Assembly: GCA_964560565.1 (NCBI GenBank)
Contig: CAZLMF010000089.1
Span: 1-6,490, forward strand
Reading direction: 5' to 3'
From: CAZLMF01 sp964560565
Lineage (GTDB): Bacteria; Bacillota; Clostridia; Oscillospirales; Ruminococcaceae
Length of the DNA stretch: 6,490 nucleotides
Made by a program: the position numbers and the translations under genes
Shown here: positions 4,416-6,490 of the stretch, piece after piece
Layout of the letters: each line of letters opens with the position of its first letter
Numbering within the stretch: position 1 is the stretch's first letter
The notes under the pieces: model-generated
What the model was told of the DNA's origin: nothing
Seen by the model: the letters and a program-made list of their open reading frames with translations, nothing else
Database searches by the model: none

Positions 4416-5659
4416 TGTCCTACATAAGTGATCTTGGCAAGCGTTCAAAAGCCGCTGAACGTACACTTGCAGCGGCTTCAACCGCCCTTAAAAATCATGC
4501 TCTTTCTCTTATTGCGGATGAGCTAATAAATAATAGCGACGATATTATCGCCGCTAACAACCTAGACCTTGAAGCGGCTGTGAAAAATAATATGTCGGTT
4601 GCTATGCAGGATAGGCTTAAGCTAACCGCTGAGCGTATCGACGGCATTGCCTCCGCTGTAAGGGAGCTTATTGCTCTTGATGACCCTGTGGGGAAAATAA
4701 TAGACGGTGGAACTCGTCCTAGCGGGCTTAAAATTGTTAAAATGCGTGTACCACTTGGTAAAATCGGCATTATCTATGAAAGTCGCCCAAATGTTACTGT
4801 TGATGCCGCAACGCTATGCCTAAAAGCAGGTAATACTGTTATCCTGCGTGGTGGTAGTGAGGCGATAAACTCCAATATAGCACTTGTGCGCATTATGCGC
4901 ACCGCTATTGAGAAAGCAGGCTTGCCTGCTGATGCGGTAATTCTTGTAGAAAACACTTCCAGGGATATAGCGACTGAGCTTATGCGTGCTAACGGCTATC
5001 TTGATGTGCTTATTCCCAGAGGAGGCGCAGGTTTAATCCGCTCGGTAATGGAAAATGCAACCGTTCCTGTTATTGAAACGGGAGTAGGCAATTGCCATGC
5101 TTATGCTGATGCAGATTGTGACCTTGAAATGGCGGTTTCAATAATCTATAATGCCAAAACTTCACGTCCGTCTGTTTGTAACGCAATTGAGAACTTGCTT
5201 GTACATAAGGATATTGCAAGCACGCTACTTCCTGCCGTTAAAGCTTCTCTTGATAAGAATAACGTTGAGATACGAGGTTGTGAGCGTACACGTGAAATTT
5301 TAAAGGATGCAAATCCTGCTACTAATGAGGACTATGCAACAGAGTACAACGATTTTATCATAGCTGTTAAGGTTGTGGATAGCCTTGATGAAGCGATTGA
5401 GCATATTAACCACTATGGCAGTGGACATAGCGAAACTATTATTACAAACAGCCTTAATAGCGCTGAACGGTTTCAGCGTGAAGTTGATGCCGCTGCAGTT
5501 TATGTAAATGCTTCAACACGCTTCACAGATGGTGGTGTGTTTGGGTTGGGTGCGGAAATCGGCATTTCAACGCAAAAGCTTCATGCACGAGGCCCTATGG
5601 GGTTAAACGAGCTGACATCAGTAAAATATCTGATAAATGGCAACGGACAGATAAGGTAG
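4415..5659 (+). CDS. proA: Glutamate-5-semialdehyde dehydrogenase (gamma-glutamyl phosphate reductase)
   Basis: Reduces gamma-glutamyl phosphate to glutamate-5-semialdehyde with NADPH, the second step of proline synthesis; the labile intermediate is thought to pass from ProB. The 414 residues equal the usual family length (E. coli 417) and belong to the aldehyde dehydrogenase superfamily. Landmarks are KIGIIYESRPNVTVDAATLC (starting at residue 115), ILRGGSEAINSN, PRGGAGLIRSV, ETGVGNCHAYAD and TSRPSVCNAIENLL, in which Cys255 is the expected catalytic thiol. The C-terminus has TDGGVFGLGAEIGIST followed by HARGPMGLNELTS. The ATG overlaps the proB stop (TAATG) with GAGG 5 nt upstream, so translation is likely coupled. 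No frameshift or missing key residue is seen. The next gene starts 22 bp after the stop, without a terminator. Confidence 0.98.
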   Translation: MSYISDLGKRSKAAERTLAAASTALKNHALSLIADELINNSDDIIAANNLDLEAAVKNNMSVAMQDRLKLTAERIDGIASAVRELIALDDPVGKIIDGGTRPSGLKIVKMRVPLGKIGIIYESRPNVTVDAATLCLKAGNTVILRGGSEAINSNIALVRIMRTAIEKAGLPADAVILVENTSRDIATELMRANGYLDVLIPRGGAGLIRSVMENATVPVIETGVGNCHAYADADCDLEMAVSIIYNAKTSRPSVCNAIENLLVHKDIASTLLPAVKASLDKNNVEIRGCERTREILKDANPATNEDYATEYNDFIIAVKVVDSLDEAIEHINHYGSGHSETIITNSLNSAERFQREVDAAAVYVNASTRFTDGGVFGLGAEIGISTQKLHARGPMGLNELTSVKYLINGNGQIR

Positions 5660-5681
5660 CTTGCCTGAAAGGATGTATAAA

Positions 5682-6490
5682 ATGAGCAAATTCCCACTAA
5701 AGAAAAAAGTCAACAGTAAAGAGCTTGACACCGAAAAGAATAATACAGTAGTTGAGGAGCAGGAGCAGTCGCCTCATTATCTTAATGTGCAAGCCTTGAA
5801 AAATGTTTTTGGTGAGGCACTTAGCGAGGATACCTCTGCTACTGAAGAGATGAGCCTTATTGAGGTGGAGGAGATTCATAACCAAGAGGAGGAAACGCCG
5901 CCAGCGGCTAATCCCCCTAGAAGCAAGCGCATATTGAAGCGCAGCTTTTACTCAACTGTTGGTGTAATTGTAATTGTGTTATCAATTATAGGGTTTATTT
6001 CTACCCTTAACTTTGCAATTAATCTTGGAAAAAACATTGCAGATAATACTTCCTTAAAGAATGAATTTGCTGCATTTATTTATCCGGCGGTTGTAATAGA
6101 CCCTCCAGCTTTTGATAGTTCAGTTCAGCTTCCTGATAGCGTCATGATTTCAGCTTCAATATGGAACATTATCTTAAATGAAGAGGATAAAAGTAAGTAT
6201 GCAAGTGCCTTCGGAACACTTACCATACCCGAGCTTGATGTTGAGGCAAGTGCAATACAGATATTCGGGAAGGGGTTGAAATTCAACCATCAGACGGTGG
6301 GTGACGTGGTAATGTCTTTTGTGTACAACCCTGAAACTAAATCATATTTAGCTCCAGAAAAGCCTACAACACTTTCCTACTCCCCTATTGTTGAGTCCTT
6401 TACTCGTGTTGGTGAGCGTTATGTGCTTAGGGTGGCTTACATGCCCCCCGGACATGCGTGGAGCAATCTTGCTAAAGCATATTCTCTTGT
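5682..6490 (+). CDS. Bitopic membrane protein of unknown function, C-terminus beyond the window
   Basis: The frame is open from the ATG at 5682 to the window edge, giving 269 residues without a stop. Residues 1-87 are a hydrophilic, strongly acidic region (VVEEQEQ, IEVEEIHNQEEE) that turns basic just before the membrane (PPRSKRILKRSF). Residues about 91-113 form one transmembrane helix (STVGVIVIVLSIIGFISTL...). By the positive-inside rule the N-terminus is cytoplasmic and the rest is outside. The outer part (from about 114) looks beta-rich, with PAVVIDPPAFDSS, VMISASIWNIILNEEDKSKY, GTLTIPELDVEAS, FGKGLKFNHQTVGDV and YVLRVAYMPPGHAW. I recall similar uncharacterised proteins in Clostridia but no named family. 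AAAGGA lies 8 nt upstream; an in-frame ATG at 5673 would add three residues but overlaps that site. It follows proA by 22 bp and is probably in the same transcript. It has no signal-peptidase site and no catalytic motif I recognise. Confidence 0.82.
   Translation, partial: MSKFPLKKKVNSKELDTEKNNTVVEEQEQSPHYLNVQALKNVFGEALSEDTSATEEMSLIEVEEIHNQEEETPPAANPPRSKRILKRSFYSTVGVIVIVLSIIGFISTLNFAINLGKNIADNTSLKNEFAAFIYPAVVIDPPAFDSSVQLPDSVMISASIWNIILNEEDKSKYASAFGTLTIPELDVEASAIQIFGKGLKFNHQTVGDVVMSFVYNPETKSYLAPEKPTTLSYSPIVESFTRVGERYVLRVAYMPPGHAWSNLAKAYSL

Noticed and set aside
5697..5885. Open frame of 62 codons on the minus strand.
   Set aside because: It is antisense to the acidic tail of the membrane protein, which has its own ribosome site and long uninterrupted frame.

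Overview
The window comes from a moderately AT-rich, low-GC Gram-positive bacterium, most likely a member of the class Clostridia (my impression is the Oscillospiraceae/Ruminococcaceae side). The reasons are Firmicutes-type Shine-Dalgarno sites (AAGGAGG, AAAGGTGA, GAGGAG), consensus sigma-A promoters, a DUF5680-type XRE regulator, a CofE-like ligase with no F420 genes beside it, and a proB-proA pair followed by a membrane-anchored protein of a kind I associate with Clostridia. The assignment is inference from protein style. There is no rRNA, tRNA, CRISPR array, insertion sequence or clear phage structural gene.

Layout. On the left, two genes run leftward: an XRE-family regulator with a C-terminal DUF5680 domain (stop at 199, preferred start 888), then 51 bp later the first 49 codons of a DUF5131 (Gp37/Gp68-like, three-cysteine) protein that leaves the window at base 1. 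A 341-bp intergenic region (889-1229) holds two back-to-back consensus promoters whose -35 hexamers sit in the arms of one inverted repeat. It also holds a 17-bp palindrome in the rightward leader and a 21-bp-period direct repeat in the leftward leader. Rightward come a CofE-family (F420-0:glutamate ligase-like) protein (1230-2420) closed by a strong intrinsic terminator (2442-2478), a D-2-hydroxyacid dehydrogenase (2588-3544) with its own promoter, and a proline block: proB (3603-4415, TTG start), proA (4415-5659, one-base overlap), and a partial bitopic membrane protein (from 5682, open at the right edge).

How the genes fit together. ProB phosphorylates glutamate and ProA reduces the product to glutamate-5-semialdehyde, which cyclises to pyrroline-5-carboxylate; ProC, which would finish proline, is not in the window. 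The dehydrogenase has no terminator after it, so its message can run into proB, but proB also has its own promoter of the same form (TTGTAA-N17-TATAAT) overlapping the dehydrogenase stop. The membrane protein follows proA by 22 bp without a terminator and is probably co-transcribed. The least explained pieces are the lone 396-residue CofE homologue facing the XRE regulator, the XRE-DUF5680/DUF5131 pair, and the membrane protein after proA. I saw no clear evidence of a complete new system; the strongest leads are in those three places.
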